DNA of 64,000 bases from Prevotella sp. (GTDB lineage: Bacteria; Bacteroidota; Bacteroidia; Bacteroidales; Bacteroidaceae), in the NCBI GenBank assembly GCA_017538105.1, contig JAFYJN010000094.1:1-64000 (forward strand), given 5' to 3'. Below the pieces are notes generated by a model, which made no database searches, had not been told where the DNA came from, and saw only the letters and a program-made list of their open reading frames with translations. Positions 24,687-33,985 of this stretch are shown piece after piece. Position numbers and translations under genes: made by a program. Every line of letters begins with the position of its first letter. Position 1 is the first letter of the stretch.

Positions 24687-25975
24687 AATTCAGATTTCCT
24701 TTGAGCTATACGATATGTCATGGCCCGACAGTGTGCATCCAAAGATTCTTCTGCGGCCATCCTCTCCACGGTCTTTCCTATGCTGTCTATTCCTGTCGCA
24801 GACAGTTCCTGGAACGTGACCTTGCGGATGAAGCTGTCGAGGTTGACTCCATTATAAGATTTCGCCCAACCATGTGTGGGCAGAGTGTGGTTGGTGCCAC
24901 TGGCGTAATCACCAGCACTTTCACATGCCCAGCGTCCCATAAATACACTGCCAGCGTTTATAACCTTGTCGGCCAAGGAGTGGTAGTCTGCAGTAGCTAA
25001 AATCAAGTGCTCTGGTGCGTATTCATTGCTAAGTGATATAGCCTCGTCGGTGTCTTTGACCAGGATAAATAAGCTATTGTTCAACGACCGCTCGGCAATT
25101 TCCTTGCGGTGTAGGGAAGACAGTTGTCGTTCTGTCTCTTCCACAATCTCCTTCATCTTTGTTTCCGAAGTACTAATGAGAATAACCTGCGAGTCAATAC
25201 CATGTTCAGCTTGTGAAAGTAAATCGGCTGCTGCAAAGCGGCTGTCGCTAGTTTCATCGACAATGACACACACTTCAGACGGACCGGCGGGCATGTCGAT
25301 AGCAACAGTGTCAACACTAACTTGCTGTTTGGCGGCCATCACATATTGGTTGCCTGGACCGAAAATCTTATATACTTGTGGGATGCTTTCTGTACCATAA
25401 GCCATGGCAGCGATGGCTTGTACGCCTCCAACTTTGAAAATCTTATGAACACCCGCTATATGTGCAGCTGCTAATATGGCAGGATGGACATGTCCACTCT
25501 TGTCGGGTGGTGTGCAAAGCACTATCTCTTTGCAATTGGCGATACGAGCCGGTGTGGCCAACATCAGCACAGTACTAAAAAGGGGAGCTGTACCCCCGGG
25601 GATATATAGACCCACTTTCTCAATCGCAATACTTTTTTGCCAACAACGGACACCTGCGCAGGTTTCCACAACATGGCTATCAAAATGTTGCGAATTATGG
25701 AAACGGGCAATATTGTCATGAGCTTGGCGAAGGGCAACCATAAGAGGCTCGTCAACAAGAGTCAGTGCTTCGTCAATTTCCGTCTCACTTACCACTAAAG
25801 ACTCGAGCTTAACATGGTCAAAACGCTCCTCATAGCGTTTGATCGCTTCGTCGCCTTGCTCACGTACATCTGCAAGCACACTGCCAACGGTCTTAGCCAG
25901 TTCTTGATTTTCGAGGTGCGGACGGGCGCAAAGGAGAGGCCAGTCGCTGCGTTGGGGATAACGGATGATTCGCAT
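24683..25975 (-). CDS. hisD: Histidinol dehydrogenase
   Basis: 430 residues from ATG 25975 ([15 protein letters not shown]); a further upstream start would run into hisG coding sequence. It oxidises histidinol to histidine in two NAD-dependent steps, using zinc. Family blocks: [98 protein letters not shown] (zinc and substrate residues), [10 protein letters not shown] and [17 protein letters not shown]. Complete. It lies 2 bp downstream of hisG. Confidence 0.97.
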   Translation of the reverse strand: MRIIRYPQRSDWPLLCARPHLENQELAKTVGSVLADVREQGDEAIKRYEERFDHVKLESLVVSETEIDEALTLVDEPLMVALRQAHDNIARFHNSQHFDSHVVETCAGVRCWQKSIAIEKVGLYIPGGTAPLFSTVLMLATPARIANCKEIVLCTPPDKSGHVHPAILAAAHIAGVHKIFKVGGVQAIAAMAYGTESIPQVYKIFGPGNQYVMAAKQQVSVDTVAIDMPAGPSEVCVIVDETSDSRFAAADLLSQAEHGIDSQVILISTSETKMKEIVEETERQLSSLHRKEIAERSLNNSLFILVKDTDEAISLSNEYAPEHLILATADYHSLADKVINAGSVFMGRWACESAGDYASGTNHTLPTHGWAKSYNGVNLDSFIRKVTFQELSATGIDSIGKTVERMAAEESLDAHCRAMTYRIAQRKSEL

Positions 25976-25977
25976 GG

Positions 25978-26829
25978 TTACAAAATCATTTTCTCTATCG
26001 GCGTCACCAAGATACCTTGGGCTCCAAGTTCCTTTAGCTTGCCTATGATTTCCCAAAAACGTTTCTGGTCGAGCACGGTGTGAACAGAACACCAATCTTC
26101 ATCAGCCAAGGGAATGATAGTAGGGCTTTTCAATCCAGGCAGTACTTCGATAATATCGGCGAGTCGAGCCTTGGGAACATTCATTCGCACGTATTTCTTG
26201 TCTTCGGCTTCGCGAACGGCTTCCATACGGAAGAGCATTTGGTTGAGAATGTCGCGTTTTACTTCGGACAGCTTTTTGTTACCTATCAATATAGCTTCAC
26301 TATTCATCACCACTTCCACTTCTTGCAGGTTATTGCTTACCAAGGTGCTTCCACTGCTTACAATGTCAAAGATGGCATCGCTAAGACCGATGCCCGGTGA
26401 AATTTCCACGCTGCCTGTAATGACATGTATCTCTGCATTCAAATCTTGTTTTTTGAGGTACTGAGACAAGATATAGGGATAGGAAGTGGCAATCTTTTTT
26501 CCTGTGAACCATGCGGGTCCATTGTATGGAATCTCTTTGGGAATGGCCAAAGATAATCGGCATTTACTGAAGCCCAGACGATAAAGGATGTCGGCATTTT
26601 CATGACGCTCCACAAACTCATTTTCACCGACAATCCCAATATCAGCCACTCCCGTGGCCACACTCTGTGGAATGTCGTCATCGCGCAAGTAAAGCACTTC
26701 TAGGGGGAAGTTGTCGGATTGTACCAACAGCGTACGTCTACTCTTGCCAATCTTTATATCAGCCTCGCTCAACAGGTTCATCGTATCCTCATAAAGACGT
26801 CCCTTGGATTGTACTGCAATTCTTAACAT
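25978..26829 (-). CDS. hisG: ATP phosphoribosyltransferase, long form
   Basis: 283 residues. It catalyses the first and feedback-inhibited step of histidine synthesis (ATP plus PRPP). The catalytic domains are at about 1-210: MLRIAVQSKGRLYEDTMNLL, VATGVADIGIVGENEFVE, ITGSVEISPGIGLSDAIFDIVSSGSTL. The C-terminal ACT-like histidine-binding domain is at about 210-283 (MNVPKARLADIIEVLPGLKSPTIIPL; WEIIGKLKELGAQGILVTPIEKMI). The long form does not need HisZ. It is first in the hisGDC operon with its own promoter. hisB is not in this operon. Confidence 0.97.
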   Translation of the reverse strand: MLRIAVQSKGRLYEDTMNLLSEADIKIGKSRRTLLVQSDNFPLEVLYLRDDDIPQSVATGVADIGIVGENEFVERHENADILYRLGFSKCRLSLAIPKEIPYNGPAWFTGKKIATSYPYILSQYLKKQDLNAEIHVITGSVEISPGIGLSDAIFDIVSSGSTLVSNNLQEVEVVMNSEAILIGNKKLSEVKRDILNQMLFRMEAVREAEDKKYVRMNVPKARLADIIEVLPGLKSPTIIPLADEDWCSVHTVLDQKRFWEIIGKLKELGAQGILVTPIEKMIL

Positions 26830-26868
26830 CTTTCTTATATTTTACTTTCTTTACCTTAAAAAACATTG

Positions 26869-26899
26869 CAAAAGTAGTTGTTTTTCTGCTATTTTGCAA
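26869..26899 (-). promoter_or_regulatory. Promoter of hisGDC
   Basis: On the minus strand TTG (26899-26897) and TACTTTTG (26876-26869) lie 20 bp apart, about 40 bp upstream of the hisG ATG. I see no leader peptide with a histidine run, so classical attenuation is not supported. Confidence 0.7.
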
Positions 26900-26908
26900 G
26901 AATTGTAT

Positions 26909-26916
26909 TACTTTTG
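26909..26916 (+). promoter_or_regulatory. -7 box of the MltF-like gene
   Basis: TACTTTTG, 30 bp upstream of the GTG start. A TTTG at 26893-26896 is only 12 bp away, so the -33 element is uncertain. The region is shared with the divergent his promoter. Confidence 0.5.
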
Positions 26917-26945
26917 TAGCCAAATCAAGCCTCAAACGATAAATT

Positions 26946-28157
26946 GTGAATAGATTTCCCATAATTATAACACTCATGGCTCTTGTCACACTCATGGCTT
27001 GTACCGACCGAAAGCCGTCGGACAAGACACCATGGGGCACCACGGTTGGAGAGAAGCAGGTACAGGAGGAAGGGCAGTTTACATGGAATGATATTATCAC
27101 CAACGGCGAAATGATAGTCCTTACTATGTCTCAACCAGACGTTTATTATGAATATCATAATCGTGGTCTTGGTGCACAGTATCTGCTTTGTGAATGGTTC
27201 TGCCGTAATTGGGGCGTTTCAGTTAGGGTTGAGGTGTGCAAAGATACGTCGGAAATGGTAGATAGGTTGAAGAAAGGGGAGGCTGACGCTATCGTCTATC
27301 CCTTACCTCGTAGTCTGGCTTTAAACGACTCGCTATTGCCTTGTGGAGCTTATTCAGATGAGAAAAACACGGCATGGGCTGTGCGTGATGACTCGAAAGA
27401 GTTGGCTGATTCGTTTAACCATTGGTATCGACCTGAATTATTGGCGAGAGCGAAGCAATTCGAAGATTTCCTGTTCTCCTCAAATGCTGTGCAGCGTCAT
27501 GTCTACGCTCCTATTGTCAGCGAAGCGCGGGGTGTTATTTCCAATTATGACCATCTCTTTCAACGTTATGCTTCTTCAGCGGGCACCGACTGGCGTTTGC
27601 TTGCCGCCTTATCGTATCAAGAGTCGTGTTTCGACCCACAGGCACGTTCTTGGGCTGGGGCATGTGGCTTGATGCAACTTATGCCGTCGACAGCGGCCCA
27701 TTTAGGCGTTTCTAACATCTTCAACCCAGAATCCAATATCGCCGGTGGTGCTAGGTATATTGGTGAGTTATCTGGATTGTTCAATGATGTTTCCGACCCG
27801 TCAGAGCGCATGAACTTTGTATTAGCGAGTTATAACGGCGGCCATGGCCATGTACGAGATGCTATGGCATTGACACGCAAGTATGGCGGCAACCCTCATC
27901 GATGGAACGACGTATCGCAATTTATCCTCCGACTGAGTGATCCACAGTTCTACCGTGACCCAGTTGTGCACTATGGATATATGCGTGGAACGGAGACCTA
28001 CAATTATGTCCTCTTGGTGCGCCAACGATATATGAAATATTCGGGAGTCGCCTCGCCTGCCGTCATCAGCACTGGTCCGGCCACAATGCCCACACGAGGT
28101 GGCGTTTCACCGACACCGCAGCGTGCCACAAAACCACATCGTTTCAAGATTGATTAA
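26946..28157 (+). CDS. MltF-like membrane-bound lytic murein transglycosylase
   Basis: 403 residues from a GTG start (NRFPIIITLMALVTLMAC: lipobox LMAC, Cys19). Residues about 45-175 form a solute-binding-like domain (NGEMIVLTMSQPDVYYEYHN; VRVEVCKDTSEMVDRLKKGEADAIVYPLPRS). The SLT catalytic domain, about 205-350, has the Glu in DWRLLAALSYQESCFDPQA, then SWAGACGLMQLMPSTAAHLGV and FVLASYNGGHGHVRDA. It cleaves glycan strands with 1,6-anhydro formation, attached to the outer membrane. In MltF the first domain is an allosteric module that senses cell-wall peptides. It sits on the opposite strand between the two his transcription units. Confidence 0.92.
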   Translation: MNRFPIIITLMALVTLMACTDRKPSDKTPWGTTVGEKQVQEEGQFTWNDIITNGEMIVLTMSQPDVYYEYHNRGLGAQYLLCEWFCRNWGVSVRVEVCKDTSEMVDRLKKGEADAIVYPLPRSLALNDSLLPCGAYSDEKNTAWAVRDDSKELADSFNHWYRPELLARAKQFEDFLFSSNAVQRHVYAPIVSEARGVISNYDHLFQRYASSAGTDWRLLAALSYQESCFDPQARSWAGACGLMQLMPSTAAHLGVSNIFNPESNIAGGARYIGELSGLFNDVSDPSERMNFVLASYNGGHGHVRDAMALTRKYGGNPHRWNDVSQFILRLSDPQFYRDPVVHYGYMRGTETYNYVLLVRQRYMKYSGVASPAVISTGPATMPTRGGVSPTPQRATKPHRFKID

Positions 28158-28163
28158 TGACAA

Positions 28164-28190
28164 GTGCCGACAAATGTCTTCACTCGGCAC
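28164..28190. terminator. Possible bidirectional terminator between the MltF-like gene and hisB
   Basis: GTGCCGA pairs with TCGGCAC across 13 nt, between the convergent stops at 28157 and 28201. Short stem. Confidence 0.45.
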
Positions 28191-28200
28191 ATAGAAACGA

Positions 28201-29274
28201 TTATAACAATCCTTTCGTTGAAGGTAGTTCGAAATGGCTGATATCCCGACGTACAGCCATGCGTAGGGCACGTGCAAACGCTTTGAAGACGCCTTCTATC
28301 TTATGATGTTCATTGGTGCCTTCTGCTTTAATATTTAGGTTCATTTGGGCTGCATCGCTCAGACTCTTAAAGAAATGGATGAACATCTCAGTGGGCACAT
28401 CGCCAATGTGTTCACGTCGGAAGGTACAATCCCACACCAACCATGGACGTCCCCCGAAATCCAAGGCCACTGTACACAGGCAGTCATCCATGGGGAGACA
28501 GTAGCCATAACGCTCTATGCCTCGTTTGTCACCAAGCCCTTTGCGTAAACATTCACCCAAAACAATGGCCGTGTCTTCTATGGTGTGATGCTCATCAACA
28601 TGTAGATCGCCATTACAACGTAGGCGTAAATCCATCATTCCATGTTTGCCAATCTGTTCTAACATGTGGTCAAAAAAGCCTAGACCAGTCGATATGTCAC
28701 AACACCCACGACCATCAAGATTTAGCTCAACAAGAATATCGGTCTCCTTTGTCTTTCGACTTACAGACACTTTCCGCTCACCGGCAAAAAGCAATTCGCT
28801 GACTTTGTCCCAAGTCATCCCCTCTTCGTCAAGGATAAGTGCGCCACACCCAAGATTCTTGGCCAACTGGCGGTCTGTGTCGCGGTCACCAATCACCCAA
28901 CTGTTGGCGATATCATAGATGTCGTTGTCTAAATAACTCTTTAACATGCCAATTCCTGGTTTGCGATTAGGATGGTTGTCTTCTGGGAAATGAGAATCTA
29001 CAAAGATGGCGTTGAAACGGACGCCCTCACCTTCCAATGTTTGTAAGATAAAATTATGAACAGGCCAGAACGTGTCTTCGGGAAATGATGATGTGCCCAA
29101 ACCATCTTGGTTGCTCACCATGACCAGCTCAAAATCGAGATTTTTAGCGATGAACGACAAGTTTGTAATGGCACCAGCTTTAAAACGAAGTTTTTCAAAA
29201 CTATCTATCTGCTCGTCAGCCGGCTCTTCAATGAGCGTGCCATCACGGTCGATGAATAATATTCTTTTTTTCAT
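28201..29274 (-). CDS. hisB: Bifunctional histidinol-phosphatase / imidazoleglycerol-phosphate dehydratase
   Basis: 357 residues. The N-terminal HAD phosphatase (about 1-165) has motif [26 protein letters not shown] and [16 protein letters not shown]. The C-terminal dehydratase (about 170-357) has [50 protein letters not shown] and the manganese-binding [20 protein letters not shown]. Relative to E. coli HisB-N, three of the four zinc ligands in the CPHxxxxxCxC loop are replaced: here the loop reads [14 protein letters not shown]. The gene overlaps the upstream membrane-protein gene by 4 bp and is separated from hisGDC by the divergent MltF-like gene. Confidence 0.96.
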   Translation of the reverse strand: MKKRILFIDRDGTLIEEPADEQIDSFEKLRFKAGAITNLSFIAKNLDFELVMVSNQDGLGTSSFPEDTFWPVHNFILQTLEGEGVRFNAIFVDSHFPEDNHPNRKPGIGMLKSYLDNDIYDIANSWVIGDRDTDRQLAKNLGCGALILDEEGMTWDKVSELLFAGERKVSVSRKTKETDILVELNLDGRGCCDISTGLGFFDHMLEQIGKHGMMDLRLRCNGDLHVDEHHTIEDTAIVLGECLRKGLGDKRGIERYGYCLPMDDCLCTVALDFGGRPWLVWDCTFRREHIGDVPTEMFIHFFKSLSDAAQMNLNIKAEGTNEHHKIEGVFKAFARALRMAVRRDISHFELPSTKGLL

Positions 29275-30212
29275 GACTCTGAAGATATTGACTCTGTAGG
29301 AAATTGTGGAGGAACATCATTTCTCAATCGCATGACGGCAAAGGTCTGTGCCAATAAAAAGATTTGCCAAATATAGAGCATGATGATGCCAACTACAAAT
29401 GAGGTGAGTGCGTAAAGCCAAGGGATACTTGTTGGCATGCCACTTGGGTCTCCATCAATGACACCTACCGTGGAACGCCCTTCTGCTATATGGAGCAAGA
29501 GAAGGGGGAGGGTGGGAATGATACTCACCAAAGATAGCACAAGAGCGGCTACGAACGATGTACCCAATAGACCCCCCCAGTTCTTCACGCCATCTCTTAA
29601 CCCTTTGCCTAAATGGTGGATGTAACGGGTATCAGGTTCCATTTGGTAACGGATGCCATGATGTGTCAAGGGCAGCAAAAGCACAAGTATCAATACTCCA
29701 CCACAAATGTGCCAAATCCACCATGGTATGTCAATAATGGCGAAGGGTTTCGTTTCAACAGATCCTTCGGGAATAAGCATAGATGCTTCAGTTGTCGATT
29801 GTGTGTGGGTGATAGGTATGCCCAATAGGGTGAGAATACCTATGACGATTGCCATGATTATTGTTGAAGCCACGAGGTACCCTAATATGTTGACAGCTGA
29901 CCGGTGCTTATTGTATCCACGCCCTTTTTGGTTAAGGAAATTAAAGAGACGGGACAGTATCCATATCATTCCGACAACCATTCCGACGGCAGCAAGGCCC
30001 ATCAACAAAATACTCAAGATGGGCTGTGTTTCCCGAAAATGAGTCATTGTGGCATCACTTAGATGAACGAGTGAATGTAGCGCTCCCATCGCTGCTGTCA
30101 CTAGAATGGGTAACCCTGTACTACGCAAGATGGTTCGAGCGTCATCGCGCCAGGTGTGCCATGCCGCAGCAATGCAGCTTTTGATGCTTCTATGTTTGAT
30201 AAGTTCTTCCAT
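29271..30212 (-). CDS. Multi-pass membrane protein of unknown function
   Basis: 313 residues from ATG 30212 ([21 protein letters not shown]); an ATG at 30260 would overlap the upstream gene further. About six hydrophobic segments are visible: [90 protein letters not shown] and [20 protein letters not shown]. The pattern of amphipathic N-terminal helix and paired helices resembles small uncharacterised Bacteroidota membrane proteins. No catalytic motif. It overlaps the RNA methyltransferase gene by 23 bp and hisB by 4 bp, so all three probably form one transcript. Confidence 0.82.
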   Translation of the reverse strand: MEELIKHRSIKSCIAAAWHTWRDDARTILRSTGLPILVTAAMGALHSLVHLSDATMTHFRETQPILSILLMGLAAVGMVVGMIWILSRLFNFLNQKGRGYNKHRSAVNILGYLVASTIIMAIVIGILTLLGIPITHTQSTTEASMLIPEGSVETKPFAIIDIPWWIWHICGGVLILVLLLPLTHHGIRYQMEPDTRYIHHLGKGLRDGVKNWGGLLGTSFVAALVLSLVSIIPTLPLLLLHIAEGRSTVGVIDGDPSGMPTSIPWLYALTSFVVGIIMLYIWQIFLLAQTFAVMRLRNDVPPQFPTESISSES

Positions 30213-30966
30213 ATTCTCTTCTAAATTCGTGACACATAATGGCTGTTGCGATAGCCACATTTAAACTATCGGCTGTTTCATGACCAGGAGGATAGCTGGG
30301 TATTAGGATGGGATGGTCAATGTAATGACGCAATTCAGCACTGATACCATTCCCTTCATTGCCCATCACCAAGAAACCTCCGCGGGAAAGAGACCGTTTT
30401 CCCAATGGTTCTCCGTCAAGGAAAGTGCCATAAACAGGTATATTGTCTGGCTTTTTTGCCAATAATTGTTGCAAATCGGTGTAAAAAACGTTTACTCGTG
30501 CGATGCTACCCATTGTGGCCTGAACCACTTTCGGGTTCCAAATATCGGCACTTTGATGACTGCATATGATGTCGTCAATTCCAAACCAGTCGGCAATACG
30601 AATAATGGTCCCCATATTTCCAGGGTCTTGCACTCCATCCAAAAGCAATGTAAGGTGGTTGACGCTTTTCTTGACCACATCGTCGATAGAAATAGAGGGT
30701 TTCATCTTTTCGAAAATGCAGAGAACCTGTTGCGGATGTTGTAGGAAACTCACCTTGTGCAACTCATCTTCGGTGACTCGTATCATCTTGTCTGGCTTTA
30801 TGCCTTCCACCTCAAAAGAATCAGTACATGCCATGAAATTCAAGCGTGCCCGTCCAAGTAAGTCATGGCATACTTTAGGTCCCTCGGCCACAAACTGATG
30901 AGTTTGGTCGCGGTACTTTTTCATTGACAGCTGGTGAACTTTCTTGACGAAATTCTTGCTTAACAT
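30190..30966 (-). CDS. TrmH/SpoU-family RNA 2'-O-methyltransferase
   Basis: 258 residues. A small N-terminal substrate-binding domain (MLSKNFVKKVHQLSMKKYRD, QTHQFVAEGPKVCHDLL) is followed by the SPOUT knot. Three SpoU motifs are present: DGVQDPGNMGTIIRIADWFG, VMGNEGNGISAELRHYI and DSLNVAIATAIMCHEF. It methylates the ribose of an rRNA or tRNA nucleotide using S-adenosylmethionine; the target cannot be read from sequence. The start at 30966 fits the family N-terminus, but only 4 nt separate it from a TATTTTTG -7 box, so the message may be leaderless. It is divergent from tamL, an arrangement I recall from other Bacteroidota. Confidence 0.92.
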   Translation of the reverse strand: MLSKNFVKKVHQLSMKKYRDQTHQFVAEGPKVCHDLLGRARLNFMACTDSFEVEGIKPDKMIRVTEDELHKVSFLQHPQQVLCIFEKMKPSISIDDVVKKSVNHLTLLLDGVQDPGNMGTIIRIADWFGIDDIICSHQSADIWNPKVVQATMGSIARVNVFYTDLQQLLAKKPDNIPVYGTFLDGEPLGKRSLSRGGFLVMGNEGNGISAELRHYIDHPILIPSYPPGHETADSLNVAIATAIMCHEFRREYGRTYQT

Positions 30967-30970
30967 GCTG

Positions 30971-30978
30971 CAAAAATA
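30971..30978 (-). promoter_or_regulatory. -7 box of the TrmH-membrane protein-hisB unit
   Basis: Minus strand TATTTTTG immediately before the ATG (4 nt between). A TTTG lies 14 bp further upstream (30996-30993). Confidence 0.5.
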
Positions 30979-31033
30979 AGGCTTTTCTCCGACAAAAGGG
31001 GGATTGTGGAGATAAAAAAACTAAATAACATGC

Positions 31034-31061
31034 TTGCTGTGGATAAAAAATGCTAACTTTG
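31034..31061 (+). promoter_or_regulatory. Promoter of tamL
   Basis: TTG at 31034-31036 and TAACTTTG at 31054-31061, 17 bp apart. Only 12 nt separate the -7 box from the ATG at 31074, so the leader is at most about 6 nt. Confidence 0.65.
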
Positions 31062-31073
31062 CAAACGATTCGT

Positions 31074-33293
31074 ATGAAGAAGTTAAAAGATATTGCTGGC
31101 AGTTTGCTTGTAGCTTGCTTGTGGGGAGCCGTCATGGTGGGCTGCTCCACGACAAAGTTCGTTCCCGACGGGCAATATCTTCTAAAAAAAACGGTCATCC
31201 TATCCGATGACTCAAAATATAACACCGATGCATTAAAACAATATGTCAAGCAAAAACCAAACGCCAAGTGGTTTTCGCTTCTTAACATTCCTTTGGGCAC
31301 TTACTCTCTAGCCGGACGAGATTCTGCGAAATGGATCAATAGGGCATTGAAGAAATTCGGACAGGCTCCCGTACTCTACGATTCCGCATTGGCGTACCGT
31401 TCTTGCGATGACCTTTTAATGGCAATGAAAAATGAGGGTTTCATGCAATCATATGTTGAACATCGCACGGTGTGCAAAGGAAAGAAACTGACACAGTTTT
31501 TTCTCGTTCATCCGGGTCATCAATATTTTTTGGGACAAGTGAATTACAACATACAGGATTCTGCCATCCAGGCTTTTCTAGCCAAGCAGGAATCTTCATC
31601 CTGGACATTGAAACCCGGATTGAAATTTACTGTATCTGGACTTGATGCAGAAAGGAAGAGGATTACCGCTCTGCTGAACGACAATGGTTATTACCGTTTT
31701 CATAAAGATTTTATCCAATTTAAGGCTGACACAGTGAAAAACGGTTATTTCGTTGACCTTACTATGACCTTGTTGCCATATCGTGAGAGTAACAGAGCTA
31801 CGGAAAAGTCACATCCTCAATATATCATTCGGAAAATAAACTTTGGTAGTGGAACAGATGATACCTTGCGTTTACGCCCATCGGTTCTCGCTAATAATAC
31901 CATTATTGAGGAGGGAAAGCCATATAGCGCTACAGACTTGCAACGAACCTATAATAATTTCTCAAGGCTTCAGGCCGTAAAATACACCAACATCAGGTTT
32001 GAGGAAACCGAAGACACCTTACAACTAGATTGTAATATACAATTGAATACCAATAAACCCAGTACCATTTCGTTCTCACCAGAAGGGACAAATACGGCAG
32101 GTGATTTTGGCGCGGCTGCGGCATTAACCTATGAAAATAGGAATCTCTTCCGCGGGTCGGAACTTTTTTCCATCCAAGTACGAGGCGCATTTGAGGCTAT
32201 TCGAGGCCTCGAAGGATATTCCAACAGCAATTATATTGAATATGGAGCGGAATCGAAGTTGCGCTTCCCTCGTTTTATGGCACCCTTCCTTTCCAAAAAT
32301 TTCCTTAGGAGCAACAATGCCTCGTCTGAGTTGTCCATCACATACAACTTGCAGAATAGACCAGAATTTCACCGGCGTGTCTTCTCTACGGCATGGCGTT
32401 ACAGATGGTCGCAGATAAGCAGGAACGTTAGCTACAAACTCGACCTCATTGACCTGAACTATATTTACATGCCATGGATTTCATCAACGTTCAAAACCGA
32501 CTACCTTGACGATTCGTCGAACAGAAACGCCATCCTTCGATATAATTATGAAGATCTGTTTATCATGCGTATTGGTTTCGGCGTGTCATATGCTGTAGGA
32601 AGCCATGCTATAAGAGGCAACATTGAAACAGCAGGAAACTTACTCGATTTAGCGGCGCGCTCTTTTGATTTCAAAAAAAACGACGAAGGACAATATAAAC
32701 TATTCAATATCGCTTTTGCACAATATGTTAAAGCCGATGTAGATTACACGAAAGCCATTAGGTTTGATGAGGACAATACACTTGTGTTCCATGCTGGACT
32801 GGGTATTGCTTTTCCCTATGGCAACTCAAATATCTTGCCTTTTGAAAAACGATATTTCTCTGGTGGAGCCAACTCGGTGAGAGGGTGGAGCGTGAGAAGG
32901 TTGGGACCTGGGAAGTTTAAAGGAAACGACGGGAAGATAGACTTCATCAATCAAACAGGTGACATGCGGTTAGATTTGAATATGGAATACAGGACCAAGT
33001 TGTTGTGGAAATTGGGTGCTGCGCTGTTTATTGATGCGGGAAATATCTGGACATTACGTAATTATCCCGATCAACCTGGTGGTCAATTCCGATTTGATGA
33101 CTTTTACAATGAAATCGCCGTGTCGTATGGCTTGGGGCTGCGCCTGAACTTTGACTATTTTATCTTACGTTTCGACATCGGCATGAAAGCCATCAACCCT
33201 GTATATGACAACGAGAAGGAACATTTTCCCATTGTCCATCCTAAATTGAGCCGGGATGCTGCTTTTCACTTCGCTGTCGGACTTCCATTCTGA
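31074..33293 (+). CDS. tamL: TamL-like lipidated BamA/TamA-family outer-membrane protein
   Basis: 739 residues from ATG 31074. An upstream ATG at 31050 lies before the promoter box and is rejected. The signal peptide ends in MVGC (Cys24), so the N-terminus is lipidated, the mark of TamL in Bacteroidota. POTRA domains occupy about 30-330 (KFVPDGQYLLKKTVILSDD; GHQYFLGQVNYNIQDSA; YIIRKINFGSGTDDTLRLRP). The 16-strand barrel follows, with the surface-antigen signature in YFSGGANSVRGWSVRRLGPG (lid-locking VRGW) and a C-terminal strand ending in AVGLPF. Known function (Flavobacterium): works with TamB to build the outer membrane and its lipoproteins. A TamB gene occurs 22 kb away at 55161. Confidence 0.93.
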   Translation: MKKLKDIAGSLLVACLWGAVMVGCSTTKFVPDGQYLLKKTVILSDDSKYNTDALKQYVKQKPNAKWFSLLNIPLGTYSLAGRDSAKWINRALKKFGQAPVLYDSALAYRSCDDLLMAMKNEGFMQSYVEHRTVCKGKKLTQFFLVHPGHQYFLGQVNYNIQDSAIQAFLAKQESSSWTLKPGLKFTVSGLDAERKRITALLNDNGYYRFHKDFIQFKADTVKNGYFVDLTMTLLPYRESNRATEKSHPQYIIRKINFGSGTDDTLRLRPSVLANNTIIEEGKPYSATDLQRTYNNFSRLQAVKYTNIRFEETEDTLQLDCNIQLNTNKPSTISFSPEGTNTAGDFGAAAALTYENRNLFRGSELFSIQVRGAFEAIRGLEGYSNSNYIEYGAESKLRFPRFMAPFLSKNFLRSNNASSELSITYNLQNRPEFHRRVFSTAWRYRWSQISRNVSYKLDLIDLNYIYMPWISSTFKTDYLDDSSNRNAILRYNYEDLFIMRIGFGVSYAVGSHAIRGNIETAGNLLDLAARSFDFKKNDEGQYKLFNIAFAQYVKADVDYTKAIRFDEDNTLVFHAGLGIAFPYGNSNILPFEKRYFSGGANSVRGWSVRRLGPGKFKGNDGKIDFINQTGDMRLDLNMEYRTKLLWKLGAALFIDAGNIWTLRNYPDQPGGQFRFDDFYNEIAVSYGLGLRLNFDYFILRFDIGMKAINPVYDNEKEHFPIVHPKLSRDAAFHFAVGLPF

Positions 33294-33341
33294 GTTGAGT
33301 ATTACTGTATAGGTGAGGAAAAGCAAGATAGAAGATTTGTG

Positions 33342-33791
33342 TTATCGTTTCATTTCTTTCGGTAGTCCATCCATCTTAATTTTCCATTTTCCACCTCTTT
33401 TTACCATATCCAAACGATATAGGACATTATCTCGTATATGACCGGCCTCACCAATGGTGTCCATAACTAGGTAATTGTTGATAGACACCACAGCATAACC
33501 CACAGTATCGTTCTCTGGAGCCTCCACTTCTTCGACTTCAACCGATGTTGACGTTTTTTGTGAACGCATTATATCTAAGTCTTCTTGGTGCACATTGCTC
33601 GCCGCATATACAAGCCATTTATGTGATTCATCAGTGGTGAAAGTCATGGCACGTTCGAATTGATAGAGGAAATAGGCATGGCTAAAACTGTCAACCACGT
33701 TTTCCGCTTGGTTGCCCCGCGAGATGGGCAGATGTTCACAACTAAAAGAAATTGCCGCAACAAAAAAAAAGAATCCCAAATATCGTTTCAT
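33342..33791 (-). CDS. Small lipoprotein, possibly NTF2-like
   Basis: 149 residues from ATG 33791 (MKRYLGFFFFVAAISFSC: lipobox SFSC, Cys18). An ATG at 33824 would put 11 polar residues before the signal peptide. The mature protein has one helix-rich part (ENVVDSFSHAYFLYQFERAMTF) and a beta-rich part (DTVGYAVVSINNYLVMDTIG; LYRLDMVKRGGKWKIKMDGLP). The final DMVKRGGKWKI resembles the last strand of small NTF2-like/DUF4878 lipoproteins. Family not certain and function unknown. It is convergent with tamL (48 bp between stops), with no clear terminator between them. Confidence 0.75.
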   Translation of the reverse strand: MKRYLGFFFFVAAISFSCEHLPISRGNQAENVVDSFSHAYFLYQFERAMTFTTDESHKWLVYAASNVHQEDLDIMRSQKTSTSVEVEEVEAPENDTVGYAVVSINNYLVMDTIGEAGHIRDNVLYRLDMVKRGGKWKIKMDGLPKEMKR

Positions 33792-33945
33792 GAAAATACA
33801 AGAGTATGAGTTTTCGATTGACAAAAATACTACTTTTTTATGTTAATTCGACAAATCGGATTTGAAAAGTTTCATTTTTATTTGATTTTGTGAATAGAAT
33901 GGAAAATAGGGAGGTCTTTCGAAGCTAATTGTGACATAAAATATG

Positions 33946-33953
33946 TAACTTTG
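33946..33953 (+). promoter_or_regulatory. -7 box of uxuAB
   Basis: TAACTTTG 32 bp before the uxuA ATG. A TTG at 33929-33931 lies 14 bp upstream. The box overlaps an in-frame GTG at 33953, ruling that codon out as the start. Confidence 0.55.
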
Positions 33954-33985
33954 TGGCATCAATCTTAAAACAAACAAAAAAAACA

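Noticed and set aside
26700-26945. Histidine leader peptide / attenuator before hisG
   Set aside because: No short ORF with a His run and no terminator/antiterminator pair in the about 40-bp leader.
33953-33985. GTG at 33953 as the uxuA start
   Set aside because: The codon is the last base of the TAACTTTG promoter box onward and would add 11 Lys/Thr/Gln-rich residues; ATG 33986 matches the family N-terminus.
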